This document shows positions 1-8,952 of a stretch of 64,000 bases of DNA, piece by piece. The notes beneath the pieces were generated by a model, which was not told the DNA's origin, ran no database searches, and saw only the letters and a program-made list of their open reading frames with translations. Position numbers and translations under genes: made by a program. Each line of letters starts with the position of its first letter. The first letter of the stretch is position 1. The DNA is from Paenibacillus macerans (GTDB lineage: Bacteria; Bacillota; Bacilli; Paenibacillales; Paenibacillaceae), in assembly GCF_900454495.1 (NCBI RefSeq), contig NZ_UGSI01000001.1, positions 310,001 through 374,000 on the forward strand, in the 5' to 3' direction.

Positions 1-1399
1 CGTGCAGCGTCGGGCGATCGCCCTTTTTCTTCTTTTTGCCGCCCTTTTTCCCCCGGTCCCGCAAATACCCCTGCCCGGTCAACTCCTCGCGGATTTCGTC
101 GATATCGCTTAACGTGGCGTCGTCCAGCTGCTGCAGCAGCCCTTCGAGATAAGCGATTTCCTCCCCGGCCAGCTTCATCTGCTCGTGAATGACGGCAAGG
201 CTGTTTTTGAATTTATTGTATTTCTTAAAATACCGCTGGGCGTTCTCCGAAGGGCTGAGCAGCGGGTCGAGCGGAATCGTTTCGGTTTTCTGCTCCTCGT
301 CGTAATAGTTGACCAGCTCCACGGAGCGGTCGCCTTTGCGGATCGCATGCAGGGAAGGCAGCAGCAGCTCGCCCCAGATCCGGTAGCGTTCGGCGTCCTC
401 GGCCTCGTTTAAGTCTTTTTCCAGATTGGCCAGCTTTTTGATGTTTTTGTTCCGTTCGTTTTGCAAAAAGCGCAGCAGGTCGCCCGTCTTCTGCTTGACG
501 GTGTCGCGCAGCGCCTTGTCGCCGTAATAGTCCTCCATGCATTCGCTGATCGACTTGTAGGTGCGCAGCCCGCTGTGGATTTGCGTTAGCCGGATTGCGG
601 AAAACACGCTTTTTCCTTTGGCGGTTTCGCCCGTCACCGGGGTGTAGGCATGGCTGCGGACTGCTTCCATCAGCGCGGAAAAGGCTTGCCACAGCCGCTC
701 GGCAGGGTCAAGATCACGTCCGCTTTGTTCCTTATCGGGTCCGGCCAGACCTGCGCGGGCGTAAATTTCCCCGGCGATCAGCGGGCTTAATCCGTTATAG
801 AACTCGACCAGCCAGCCGCTGCTTTTTCCGGCCTGCTCCGCCTCCCGGTATGCCGCCAAAAACCCGGCGCGCTCCGCGCCCAGCGGGTCGAGCTTATGCT
901 GCTCGGGCGGGGTGGTGTAGGCGAAGCCGGGCATGACGACGCGGTAGCCGCTGATGGCCGGCGTCACATGGTGGATTCCGTCAAGCTGCACCCCTGTCGC
1001 CGGATCGACGAGAATGATGTTGCTGTGCCGGCCCATCAGTTCGATAATGATCCGCTTCAGCGACAGATCGCCAAGCTCGTCGCGCGTGCGCACATCGATA
1101 TGAATGATCCGCTCCATGCCGACCTGGCTGATCGCTTCGATGGTTCCGCCTTCAAAATGCTTGCGCAGCAGCATGCAGAACATCGGGGCTTCCAGCGGAT
1201 TCGGAAACGAGCTTTCCGTAAAATGAACGCGCGGATACGTCGGATTCGCCGACAGCAGCAGGCGCCGGTTGCCACCCTGCGTACGCAGGGCCAACACGAT
1301 GTCGCTGGCCGCGGGCTGGTGTATTTTATTGATGCGCCCTCCTATGCAGACTTGCAGTTCATGAACGAGCGCACGGGTTACAATGCCGTCGAGTGCCAT
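1..1399 (-). CDS. rqcH: RqcH / NFACT-family ribosome quality control protein (3' end outside window)
   Basis: Reading the reverse strand from ATG at 1399 gives an uninterrupted frame to the window edge, about 466 codons, beginning MALDGIVTRALVHEL. It contains the NFACT-N signature (INKIHQPAASDIVLALR, ELMGRHSNIILVD), a central charged coiled-coil part (about residues 280-400) and a Lys-rich stretch at the edge. In Bacillales this protein (YloA, formerly called fibronectin-binding protein) binds obstructed 50S subunits and recruits Ala-tRNA to add C-terminal poly-Ala tails. A good RBS (AGGAGA) lies about 9 bases upstream. The C-terminal NFACT-R part is off the window. It is divergent from the Ca2+-ATPase gene, as yloA is next to yloB in B. 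subtilis, and its 5' leader runs straight into a MITE-like repeat. Confidence 0.93.
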   Translation of the reverse strand, partial: MALDGIVTRALVHELQVCIGGRINKIHQPAASDIVLALRTQGGNRRLLLSANPTYPRVHFTESSFPNPLEAPMFCMLLRKHFEGGTIEAISQVGMERIIHIDVRTRDELGDLSLKRIIIELMGRHSNIILVDPATGVQLDGIHHVTPAISGYRVVMPGFAYTTPPEQHKLDPLGAERAGFLAAYREAEQAGKSSGWLVEFYNGLSPLIAGEIYARAGLAGPDKEQSGRDLDPAERLWQAFSALMEAVRSHAYTPVTGETAKGKSVFSAIRLTQIHSGLRTYKSISECMEDYYGDKALRDTVKQKTGDLLRFLQNERNKNIKKLANLEKDLNEAEDAERYRIWGELLLPSLHAIRKGDRSVELVNYYDEEQKTETIPLDPLLSPSENAQRYFKKYNKFKNSLAVIHEQMKLAGEEIAYLEGLLQQLDDATLSDIDEIREELTGQGYLRDRGKKGGKKKKKGDRPTLH

Positions 1400-1426
1400 A
1401 AGTTTGTTATCTCCTGTCTAAAGGTA

Positions 1427-1703
1427 GTTCAAAAAGTCATCTTTTGAAGATTTAAGAATGAACAGTCACCAAGCGTGTCTTCCTTAAATCGCAAGAAAAA
1501 CTTCAGCTTAGGGCGGTCTGTCTTCTTTGAATGTTCGTCGATAGAGTTTTTCTTATCACGAAGCGGTTCATGAAGAGGATTCGACGTCGAATCTTGAATT
1601 CAGCCGGGCCTTCCGTTGCTCACGTACCTAAAACGTACGCTCCGCTCCTTTCGTCCCTAGCTTCATCCAACCTTCTCGGTGCTGAAAACCTGACTTTTTG
1701 AAC
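1427..1703. repeat. MITE-like repeat, copy 1 (12-base terminal inverted repeats)
   Basis: The segment begins GTTCAAAAAGTC and ends with its exact reverse complement, GACTTTTTGAAC. Its left 185 bases align with 30951-31135 with only scattered substitutions, and its right end also matches the other copy. It encodes no transposase; a short reverse ORF across its right end (1628-1822) is shared with copy 2 only because the DNA is shared. It lies between the divergent rqcH and Ca2+-ATPase genes, with its left end 28 bases upstream of the rqcH start, so it forms most of the rqcH leader or promoter region. Confidence 0.8.
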
Positions 1704-1858
1704 ACGTATTTTAATAAGACGCCTCTTCTATGATGCCATACTTCGGGCAAAAACTTAAGGGCTCCGCTGTGATAATTTGGGACTGGCCGGAATACATTTA
1801 CCCTAGGTGGAAAAGCCTTCACGCGGAAACTGCATTAAAAACGGAAGGGGAATAGGGG
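1704..1858. other. Spacer between repeat copy 1 and the Ca2+-ATPase gene
   Basis: I see no gene here. With the repeat it makes up the 459-base gap between rqcH and the ATPase gene. It must hold the ATPase promoter unless the repeat supplies it, but no convincing -35/-10 pair stands out. A purine-rich RBS (GAAGGGG) sits just before the ATG at 1859. Confidence 0.4.
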
Positions 1859-4663
1859 ATGGAACAAAAAAACTGGCACCAGTGGAGTGCTGAAGCGCTT
1901 TTGGAACGGTTTGGCGTCACGCGTGATCAGGGGTTGTCCGACGAGGAAGCGCGGCGAAGACGCGAGGAGAGCGGCTGGAACGAGCTCGAAGAAGGGAAAC
2001 GGATCTCCCCGATCCTGTTGTTTCTCAATCAGTTCAAGGATTTTATGATGCTGGTGCTGATGGGCGCCACGCTGATCTCGGGATTTCTCGGTGAATATTT
2101 GGACGCCGTGACGATTATAGCCATCATTATTTTGAACGGGGTGCTGGGGTTCATCCAGGAATTCCGGGCGGAGCGCTCCCTGCGCGCGCTAAAGCAGCTG
2201 TCCGCGCCGCACGCCAACGTGTTAAGGGAGGGAACCGTAAAGCATGTGCCGGCCCGGGAACTCGTTCCCGGGGACATCGTCGTGCTGGAGAGCGGCGACC
2301 GGATTCCGGCGGATATCCGCTGGCTGTCCACGAACAGCTTGGACGTGGAGGAATCCGCCCTGACGGGCGAATCGCATCCGGTCGGCAAGCATGCAGGGGT
2401 CTTAAGCGAAAGCGAAGTGCCGCTCGGCGACCAGAAAAACATCGGCTTTATGGGAACGATGATTACGCGCGGCACCGGGCGGGGCATCGTCATCCGGACG
2501 GGCATGGGCACCGAGATGGGGAAAATCGCCGACCTGATCCAAAATACCGAGGTTCAGGAAACGCCGCTGCAGCGGCGGCTTGAGCAGCTCGGGAAAATTT
2601 TGATCTACATGGCGCTTGGCCTGACCGTGCTTGTAGTGCTGGTGGGCATTTTGCAGGGGCAGCCGGCCAGCGGGATGTTTTTTGCCGGGGTCAGTCTGGC
2701 GGTCGCCGCGATTCCCGAGGGTCTGCCCGCCATCGTCACGATCGCCCTGGCGCTCGGCGTGCAGCGCATGATCAAACGCAAGGCGATCGTCCGCAAGCTG
2801 CCTTCGGTGGAGACGCTCGGCTGCGCATCGGTCATTTGCTCGGATAAAACCGGCACGCTGACGCAAAACAAAATGACCGTCACCCGCCTTTGGCTGGAGG
2901 GCCGTTCCCTGGAGGTCACCGGCGAAGGCTACGAGCCGGTCGGCAACATCCTCGAGGGCGGCAGCCCGGTCGATTTGCGCCAGGATCAAAGCCTGCGCCG
3001 GCTGCTGCAAATCAGCGCGCTGTGCAGCAACGCCGTCATTTATGAGGAAGATCCGGAACAACGCGGCCGGCGGAAGACGAAGGACGAAGCGGCTGCGGGT
3101 CCCGTTTGGAAATTAAAAGGCGACCCGACCGAGGGGGCCTTGGTCACGCTGGCTTCAAAAATGGGCTTGTCCCCGGCTTCCTTAAGCGGCATGTATGTGC
3201 GCGAGCGGGAATTTCCGTTCGATTCGAAGAGAAAGCGGATGTCCGTGATCGTCTCCCATCAAGGCGGCAAAATGGCGCTGGTGAAAGGCGCGCCGGATAT
3301 GCTGCTGGAGCGCTGTTCATATATTTTATGGGAAGGGAAAGTGGTGCCTTTTACCGGGACGTTCCGCCAGAAGGTGCAGGCCGCCAACGAAAAGATGGCC
3401 CGCGGCGCGCTGCGCGTGCTCGGTATGGCGTACCGGGAGTTAAGGCCTCATGAAGGGGCCGATGACGAGGACGGCGCGGAGTCGCAGCTGATTTTCGTCG
3501 GCTTGACGGGCATGATCGATCCGCCGCGGCGCGAAGCGCGGGACGCCATCAACGTATGCCGCAAGGCGGGCATCAAAACGGTGATGATCACCGGGGACCA
3601 TGGGCTCACCGCCGAAGCGATCGCTTCCGAGCTCGGCATATTGCCGCGCGGCGGCTCCGCGATGTCGGGCCAGCAGTTGGAAGGGCTGAGCGACGAAGAA
3701 CTCGACCGCCAGGTAGAAAACATCTACGTGTACTCCCGGGTTTCCCCGGAACATAAGCTGCGGATCGTCAAAGCGCTGCAGCGCAGAGGCCATGTCGTGG
3801 CCATGACCGGCGACGGCGTCAACGACGCCCCGGCGATTAAGGCGGCCGATATCGGCATCGCGATGGGCATGACCGGAACCGATGTATCCAAAGAGGCTTC
3901 ATCCTTGATCCTTAGCGACGACAACTTTACGTCGATCGTGGCCGCGATCGAGGAGGGCCGGAACATTTACGAAAACATCCGCAAGTTCATCCGGTATTTG
4001 CTGGCGTCCAATGTCGGGGAAATTTTGACGATGTTTTTCGCTATGCTGGCCGGGCTGCCGCTGCCGCTGCTGCCGATCCAGATTTTGTGGGTGAACCTCG
4101 TCACCGACGGCCTGCCGGCGATGGCGCTCGGCGTCGACCAGCCGGAGAAAGATTTGATGGAGCATAAGCCGCGCGGGGCGAACGAAAATATTTTTGCCCG
4201 GCGTCTGGGCTGGAAAATCATCAGCCGCGGCGTGCTGATCGGCGTGTGTACGCTGGGCGCCTTCTGGCTGACGCTGCAATACGCGCCGGACGATCCGGGC
4301 CAGCTGGCCAAAGCGCAATCGGTCGCTTTCGCTACCCTGGTTATGGCGCAGCTGATTCACGTGTTCGATTGCCGCAGCTCGCGTTCGATTTTTCACCGCA
4401 ACATTTTGCAAAACAAATATCTTGTGTTTGCGGTGTTGTCCTCCATCATTTTGATGCTTGGCGTTATGTACATCGAACCGCTGCAGCCGATCTTTAAGAC
4501 GGTTCCGCTCGGCACGAGAGAATGGGCGATTACGCTGGTGGCCGCCGGCATTCCCACGTTCCTGATGGGCGCGGGCAGCGTCTGGTCCGGCAACCGCAAG
4601 CGCCGCGGCTTCAGCGGTCCGCGTCCGCTGGGAACCGCGAAAAGTACAAATATTCGTGCATAA
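1859..4663 (+). CDS. P-type (IIA) calcium-transporting ATPase, YloB-like
   Basis: A 934-residue P2A-type ATPase that pumps Ca2+ out of the cytoplasm using ATP. Visible elements in order: N-terminal cation-ATPase domain (residues 1-75), first membrane pairs, the TGES actuator loop (LTGESHPV), the M4 ion-binding motif IPEGLPA, the phosphorylation motif CSDKTGTLT with the phospho-Asp near residue 329, the nucleotide-binding KGAPD, the hinge TGDGVNDAPA, and C-terminal membrane helices with NLVTDGLPA. Length and motifs match SERCA/PMR1-like bacterial pumps such as B. subtilis YloB, which is also adjacent to yloA. The start has an RBS (GAAGGGG). Manganese transport is possible, but Ca2+ is the usual assignment for the family. 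Confidence 0.93.
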   Translation: MEQKNWHQWSAEALLERFGVTRDQGLSDEEARRRREESGWNELEEGKRISPILLFLNQFKDFMMLVLMGATLISGFLGEYLDAVTIIAIIILNGVLGFIQEFRAERSLRALKQLSAPHANVLREGTVKHVPARELVPGDIVVLESGDRIPADIRWLSTNSLDVEESALTGESHPVGKHAGVLSESEVPLGDQKNIGFMGTMITRGTGRGIVIRTGMGTEMGKIADLIQNTEVQETPLQRRLEQLGKILIYMALGLTVLVVLVGILQGQPASGMFFAGVSLAVAAIPEGLPAIVTIALALGVQRMIKRKAIVRKLPSVETLGCASVICSDKTGTLTQNKMTVTRLWLEGRSLEVTGEGYEPVGNILEGGSPVDLRQDQSLRRLLQISALCSNAVIYEEDPEQRGRRKTKDEAAAGPVWKLKGDPTEGALVTLASKMGLSPASLSGMYVREREFPFDSKRKRMSVIVSHQGGKMALVKGAPDMLLERCSYILWEGKVVPFTGTFRQKVQAANEKMARGALRVLGMAYRELRPHEGADDEDGAESQLIFVGLTGMIDPPRREARDAINVCRKAGIKTVMITGDHGLTAEAIASELGILPRGGSAMSGQQLEGLSDEELDRQVENIYVYSRVSPEHKLRIVKALQRRGHVVAMTGDGVNDAPAIKAADIGIAMGMTGTDVSKEASSLILSDDNFTSIVAAIEEGRNIYENIRKFIRYLLASNVGEILTMFFAMLAGLPLPLLPIQILWVNLVTDGLPAMALGVDQPEKDLMEHKPRGANENIFARRLGWKIISRGVLIGVCTLGAFWLTLQYAPDDPGQLAKAQSVAFATLVMAQLIHVFDCRSSRSIFHRNILQNKYLVFAVLSSIILMLGVMYIEPLQPIFKTVPLGTREWAITLVAAGIPTFLMGAGSVWSGNRKRRGFSGPRPLGTAKSTNIRA

Positions 4664-4773
4664 AATCAATACCTTTTCCGGCCGTCAAACTTTAGACTAA
4701 CCCCATAGGCAAGCTTTGTCGCAAGGGATGCGTTTCCCTTGATATATATTGACGATGCAGGAGTGGGGTTAAG

Positions 4774-5610
4774 ATGGAATTTACGAAAATGCATGGACTG
4801 GGCAACGATTTCCTCGTTTTTTACGGGCATACGGAGCTGCCTGAAAATGTATCCGAGCTGGCGGTAACCTGGTGCGACCGGTATTTCGGGGTCGGCGGGG
4901 ACGGGCTCGTGTTCATCCTTCCGTCGGAGCAGGCCGATTTCAAAATGCGGATCATCAACTCGGACGGTACGGAAGCCGAGCAGTGCGGCAATGCGATCCG
5001 CTGCGTGTCCAAGTACGTATACGACAACGGCTTGGTTGATAAAGAGAACGTGACGATCGAAACGCTCGGCGCGGGGGTGCAGCAGGTCAGCCTGCAGGTG
5101 GAGAACGGAGCCGTCAAAACGGTGCGCGTCGATATGGGCGAACCGATTTTGGACGGCCTGGCCGTTCCGACCACGCTGGAGGACAGCCCGGTGCTGAACC
5201 GGCCGATCGAGGCGGGGGGGCGCGAGTTTTCCTTCACGGCCGTGTCGATGGGCAATCCGCATTGCGTCATTTACGTGGACGACGCCCCGAACTTCGATTT
5301 GACGACGTGGGGGCCGAAGCTTGAGGTGCATCCTTATTTTCCGCGTAAAATCAATGTCGAGTTTGCGACCGTGACGAGCCGGGACCGGGTGGAAATGCGC
5401 GTCTGGGAACGCGGAGCCGGGCCGACGCTCGCCTGCGGAACGGGGGCCTGCGCCACCTTGGTATCCTCCGTGCTGAACGGGCTGACGGACCGGGCGGCCT
5501 GGATCGGGCTGAAGGGCGGGGACCTGTTTATCGAATGGGATGAACGGGACAACCACGTATATATGACCGGCCCGGCGGAAGCGGTGTACAAGGGCAGCAT
5601 AGAAATCTAA
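4774..5610 (+). CDS. dapF: Diaminopimelate epimerase
   Basis: A 278-residue cofactor-independent racemase converting LL- to meso-diaminopimelate, the last shared step before lysine and the source of the peptidoglycan cross-linking residue. Two catalytic cysteines sit in the expected contexts: Cys71 in EQCGNAIRC and Cys221 in LACGTGAC. The N-terminal FTKMHGLGNDF is diagnostic. The RBS (AGGAGTGGGG) precedes the ATG. It lies in a 110-base gap after the Ca2+-ATPase and ends at a clear terminator, so it may be a single-gene unit. In B. subtilis dapF is not part of the ylo cluster, so its position here is a local rearrangement. Confidence 0.97.
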   Translation: MEFTKMHGLGNDFLVFYGHTELPENVSELAVTWCDRYFGVGGDGLVFILPSEQADFKMRIINSDGTEAEQCGNAIRCVSKYVYDNGLVDKENVTIETLGAGVQQVSLQVENGAVKTVRVDMGEPILDGLAVPTTLEDSPVLNRPIEAGGREFSFTAVSMGNPHCVIYVDDAPNFDLTTWGPKLEVHPYFPRKINVEFATVTSRDRVEMRVWERGAGPTLACGTGACATLVSSVLNGLTDRAAWIGLKGGDLFIEWDERDNHVYMTGPAEAVYKGSIEI

Positions 5611-5646
5611 CAGCCGTTTGGCCGGCGTTGCGGCAGGCGGCAAACG

Positions 5647-5686
5647 AAGCCGGGACACCCGAGGTTGGGGGGCCCGGCTTTTTTTA
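5647..5686 (+). terminator. Intrinsic terminator after dapF
   Basis: Hairpin with arms AAGCCGGG and CCCGGCTT followed by a run of T, starting 36 bases after the dapF stop codon. Confidence 0.8.
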
Positions 5687-5718
5687 AGATATGTGACATG
5701 CATTTGCGGAGGCAGCGG

Positions 5719-5917
5719 TAATAGCGGTAAAAAAGGGCGTTATTCTTGCTAAATAGGGACCAGATGCGATATAGAGGAACTTTTTTCCTCTATTTCTCGC
5801 CGGGTGGGGGCAAAACGCGGTTTTTCAAGTCTAATAAGAAAATAAGGACCAAAAGTTCCTCTATTTTATTCGCGAGGGAAAAATTCGCAAAAATAGCGCC
5901 ACAAAACACCTCTATTT
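5719..5917. repeat. Four-module palindromic intergenic element, copy A
   Basis: Contains four 27-base modules of general form AAATA-N17-TATTT starting at 5719, 5769, 5840 and 5891 (spacings 50, 71, 51). Module 3 (5840) reversed and complemented matches module 2 (5769) at about 21 of 27 positions; module 4 against module 1 matches at about 16. The same architecture recurs at 17296 and 29211. An ORF across it (5746-5946) shows no protein-like composition. It occupies most of the 463-base dapF-to-methyltransferase gap. Confidence 0.8.
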
Positions 5918-6011
5918 CAGGACGGTCGCTCCCTCCTAAGGCTTAAACTATGGGCGTATACAGCAACATGAAAGATTTCTGCCAAACGCATCACATTCTA
6001 TCTTATCATTC

Positions 6012-6039
6012 TTATAGAATTATGTTAGATTAGTATGAT
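6012..6039 (+). promoter_or_regulatory. Candidate SigA promoter for the homocysteine methyltransferase/MTHFR gene
   Basis: TTATAG, a 16-base spacer and TATGAT, ending 35 bases before the start codon. An inverted pair (TTATCAT/ATGATAA) overlaps it and could be an operator. No S-box (SAM riboswitch) fits in this short leader. Confidence 0.35.
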
Positions 6040-6073
6040 AATAGTTTACGTCAGGTTGTCGGGAGGGACGAGC

Positions 6074-7984
6074 ATGAAGCCGGATTTGCGCGAGGCGCTG
6101 AAAAACGAAGTGATTGTCGGCGACGGAGCCATGGGCACGTATTTGTACCATTTGGGCTTTCCGGTCGGCATTTCCTATGAAGAATTCAATTTGCTGCGTC
6201 CGGACGTCATCGGCGACGTGCACCGGCGATACGTCGGGGCCGGAGCCCGGTTGATCGAGACCAACACGTTTTCGGCAAATTACTATAAATTGTCCAAATT
6301 CGGCCTGGAGGCGAAGGTGGAGGAAATCAACCGCGCCGCCGTGCGCATCGCCAGGGAAGCCGCGGGGGATGTTGCTTACGTGGCGGGCGCGGTCGGTTCG
6401 ATCCGCGGCGGGAAGCGGGCGAACGTCACGGCGCAGGAGCTGGGAGATTATTATGAGCAGCAAATCGCCGCGCTCCTAACCGAAGGGGTCGACGCCCTGC
6501 TGTTCGAAACGTTTTACGATTTGCGGGAAATCCGGATCGCGCTGGGGAAAGCGCGCCTTCTCACCGATCTGCCGGTCATCTGCCAATTTGCCGTCGACCA
6601 GGTCGGCCGCACGCTGGACGGATACGCGATGCAAGAAGCGTTCGGCGCGCTGCTTCGGGAGGGCGCCGATGTGCTAGGCTTCAACTGCCATTCCGGCCCG
6701 AAAGGAATTATGAGCGTGATGGCCGAAATGAACGGCCCGCTGGACGTTCCGATGTCCGTATTTCCAAACGCAGGTTTGGCGGATTATGTGGATGGAGAAT
6801 ATGTATATGGAGCAACTCCCGAATATTTCGGCGAAAACGCGGCATCGTTCGCCGATTTGGGCGCGCGTCTGATCGGCGGCTGCTGCGGCACGACGCCGGA
6901 GCACACCGCGGCAACCGCGAAGGCGCTGCTTGGATACGCCGCGCCGCCGCTGGCCGATGAGCGGAAGCTTGCTGCGGCGAGTTCGTCCGTGGTCCTGAAC
7001 GAGGCCGCGGCTCCGGAGACGGAAAGCGGGGCTGCCGAAAGCGGTCTCTACGGCCGCCCAAACCGGCCGAGTCTCGTCGATCTGGCGAAGGAACGGCACA
7101 CCGTCATCGTCGAGCTCGATCCGCCGCGCGATCTGGACATCGGCAAGTTTATGGAAGGGGCGGCCGCGCTTCAGGCGGCGGGCGTCGACGCCTTGACGCT
7201 GGCGGACAATTCGCTGGCCGTGACGCGCATGAGCAACATGGCGCTGGGGCATCTCGTCCAGTCCGAGCTGGGCCTTCGCCCGCTCATTCACATCGCCTGC
7301 CGGGACCGCAATTTGATCGGCACGCAGTCGCATATGATGGGCTTCGACGCCCTGGGCATCGACCATGTGCTGGCCGTGACGGGCGATCCGGCGCGCTTCG
7401 GCGATCTGCCGGGCGCAAGCTCCGTCTACGATTTGACGTCGTTTGAGATCATCCGCATGATCAAGCAGCTCAACGCCGGGATCTCCTTTTCCGGGAAGCC
7501 GCTGAAGCAGAAAGCCAAATTCGTCGTCGGCGCCGCCTTTAATCCGAACGTAAAGCACCTGCACAAGGCGGTTGAGCGGCTGGAGAAAAAAATCGCCTCC
7601 GGCGCCGATTACATTATGACCCAGCCGGTCTATGACCCGAAGCTGATCGCGGCGGTCAAAGCAGCGACGGCGCATCTGGATGTTCCGATTTTTATCGGAA
7701 TCATGCCGCTGGCCAGCGGCAAAAACGCCGCGTACCTGCATAACGAGGTGCCCGGCATCCAGCTTCCGGAGGAGGTTCTGAAGCGGATGGAGGGACTGCA
7801 GGGCCCGGAAGGGCGCAGAGCGGGCGTGGAAATCGCCAAAGAGCTGCTCGACACGGCGATGGAGCATTTTAACGGCATTTATTTGATGACCCCGTTTATG
7901 TTCTATGAAATGAATGTCGCTTTAGTGAATTATGTCAGGGAGAAATCGAAACAGGGGGCGTCCCACTTGTCTCGCTCCACATAA
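6074..7984 (+). CDS. Bifunctional homocysteine S-methyltransferase / 5,10-methylenetetrahydrofolate reductase
   Basis: A 636-residue fusion resembling B. subtilis YitJ. Residues 1-290 are the homocysteine S-methyltransferase barrel with zinc-ligand cysteines in GFNCHSGP and IGGCCGTTPEH. After a linker, residues 340-630 are the FAD-dependent MTHFR barrel (RDRNLIGTQSHMMG, LAVTGDPAR, YIMTQPVYDP). Together they would make methyl-THF and methylate homocysteine. I chose ATG 6074, which has a strong RBS (GGGAGGGACG), over an in-frame start 13 codons upstream. No cobalamin-binding domain is present, so a full B12-dependent methionine synthase would need other genes. A promoter for the next gene lies inside its 3' end. 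Confidence 0.93.
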   Translation: MKPDLREALKNEVIVGDGAMGTYLYHLGFPVGISYEEFNLLRPDVIGDVHRRYVGAGARLIETNTFSANYYKLSKFGLEAKVEEINRAAVRIAREAAGDVAYVAGAVGSIRGGKRANVTAQELGDYYEQQIAALLTEGVDALLFETFYDLREIRIALGKARLLTDLPVICQFAVDQVGRTLDGYAMQEAFGALLREGADVLGFNCHSGPKGIMSVMAEMNGPLDVPMSVFPNAGLADYVDGEYVYGATPEYFGENAASFADLGARLIGGCCGTTPEHTAATAKALLGYAAPPLADERKLAAASSSVVLNEAAAPETESGAAESGLYGRPNRPSLVDLAKERHTVIVELDPPRDLDIGKFMEGAAALQAAGVDALTLADNSLAVTRMSNMALGHLVQSELGLRPLIHIACRDRNLIGTQSHMMGFDALGIDHVLAVTGDPARFGDLPGASSVYDLTSFEIIRMIKQLNAGISFSGKPLKQKAKFVVGAAFNPNVKHLHKAVERLEKKIASGADYIMTQPVYDPKLIAAVKAATAHLDVPIFIGIMPLASGKNAAYLHNEVPGIQLPEEVLKRMEGLQGPEGRRAGVEIAKELLDTAMEHFNGIYLMTPFMFYEMNVALVNYVREKSKQGASHLSRST

Positions 7985-7995
7985 TCAATTACAAT
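7967..7995 (+). promoter_or_regulatory. Candidate SigA promoter for the yicC-remA-gmk-rpoZ unit
   Basis: TTGTCT, a 17-base spacer and TACAAT, overlapping the stop of the preceding gene. The predicted start of transcription (about 8002) is only about 9 bases before the first yicC start codon, so the leader would be very short. Confidence 0.5.
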
Positions 7996-8010
7996 AGGGT
8001 AACGGATGTG

Positions 8011-8901
8011 ATGCCATTGTCGCACAGTATGACAGGATACGGTGGGGCCGTCAGATCTTACGGCGGTTACATCGTTCAATTCGAGATAAAATCCGTCAAT
8101 CACAGATACGCGGAAATCGTTTTGCGTATGCCGCGGGAGTGGTCGTGCTACGAGGACGGACTGCGACGGTTGGTTCAACGCCATGTAAAACGGGGACGAA
8201 TCGATGTTTTCATCGGCAAAGAGCTTGACGATACGAGCGTCCTGCCTTTGGTGCTGAACGCTCCGGTTGCGGAGTCTTACCTGCGGGCAGCCGAAGAGCT
8301 TGGCCGCCGTTACGGCGTGGACGCCAGGCTGAATGCCAAGGACCTGCTTGCCCTGCCGGACGTGTTGACGGCTCCCGAGCGGCCTGAGCTTGGCGAAAGC
8401 GAGCCGGAGTGGGAACGGGTGCTGCAGGACGGCCTCGAGGAAGCGCTGATCGGGCTTCTGGGCATGCGCGAGCGCGAGGGGAGGAACCTCGTTTCCGACC
8501 TGAATGGGCGGCTGGCCCGCCTGGAGGCGATTCACGCCGAGCTGGTGCGGCTTGCGCCGGAGGTTGTGAATGATTACAGAAGCCGGCTTAAGGCCCGGCT
8601 TTCCGAACTGCTTGAGGGAAGTTTTGACGAGCAGAGATTTGCGATGGAAGTGGCCGTATTTGCCGACCGCTCCAATATCGACGAAGAGCTGATCCGCTTG
8701 AAGAGCCATTTCGAGCAATGCCGCAGTTTGCTGCAGGCTGTTGAGCCGATAGGGCGCAAGCTGGATTTTCTCATACAGGAAATGAATCGGGAAACCAATA
8801 CGATTGGATCTAAAGCCAATCATTTGGCTCTTGTCAACCTTGTCGTCGAAATGAAGGCGGAGTTGGAGAAAATCCGCGAGCAAGCCGCGAATCTCGAATA
8901 A
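8011..8901 (+). CDS. YicC/YloC family endoribonuclease
   Basis: A protein of about 296 residues with the YicC N-terminal signature SMTGYG followed by EIKSVNHRY and the C-terminal signature LDFLIQEMNRETNTIGSKA. The family is described as an endoribonuclease acting in RNA turnover. ATG 8011 is adopted; GTG 8008 or ATG 8029 (directly at MTGYG) are alternatives, and none has a strong RBS. The order yicC-remA-gmk-rpoZ matches B. subtilis yloC-ylzA-gmk-yloH, which supports the assignment. Confidence 0.92.
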   Translation: MPLSHSMTGYGGAVRSYGGYIVQFEIKSVNHRYAEIVLRMPREWSCYEDGLRRLVQRHVKRGRIDVFIGKELDDTSVLPLVLNAPVAESYLRAAEELGRRYGVDARLNAKDLLALPDVLTAPERPELGESEPEWERVLQDGLEEALIGLLGMREREGRNLVSDLNGRLARLEAIHAELVRLAPEVVNDYRSRLKARLSELLEGSFDEQRFAMEVAVFADRSNIDEELIRLKSHFEQCRSLLQAVEPIGRKLDFLIQEMNRETNTIGSKANHLALVNLVVEMKAELEKIREQAANLE

Positions 8902-8952
8902 CGTATTTTGACGCAGGGCAGGAGTCAATTATATAGGGGGAACTACCTGAAC

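Noticed and set aside
1628..1822. Reverse ORF in the MITE-like repeat, similar to one at 31136-31330
   Set aside because: Similarity follows from the shared repeat DNA; frames differ in length and insert content and there is no RBS.
2402..3061. Long reverse-strand ORF opposite the Ca2+-ATPase gene
   Set aside because: Composition (His, Arg, Gln, Pro-rich) is that of an antisense shadow of a GC-rich gene; the forward frame has all P-type ATPase motifs.
5746..5946. Forward ORF across repeat copy A
   Set aside because: It follows the module repeats and has no counterpart frame preserved in copies B and C.
6674..7867. Reverse ORF of 397 codons inside the methyltransferase/MTHFR gene
   Set aside because: Shadow ORF without RBS or domain; the forward frame is fully explained.
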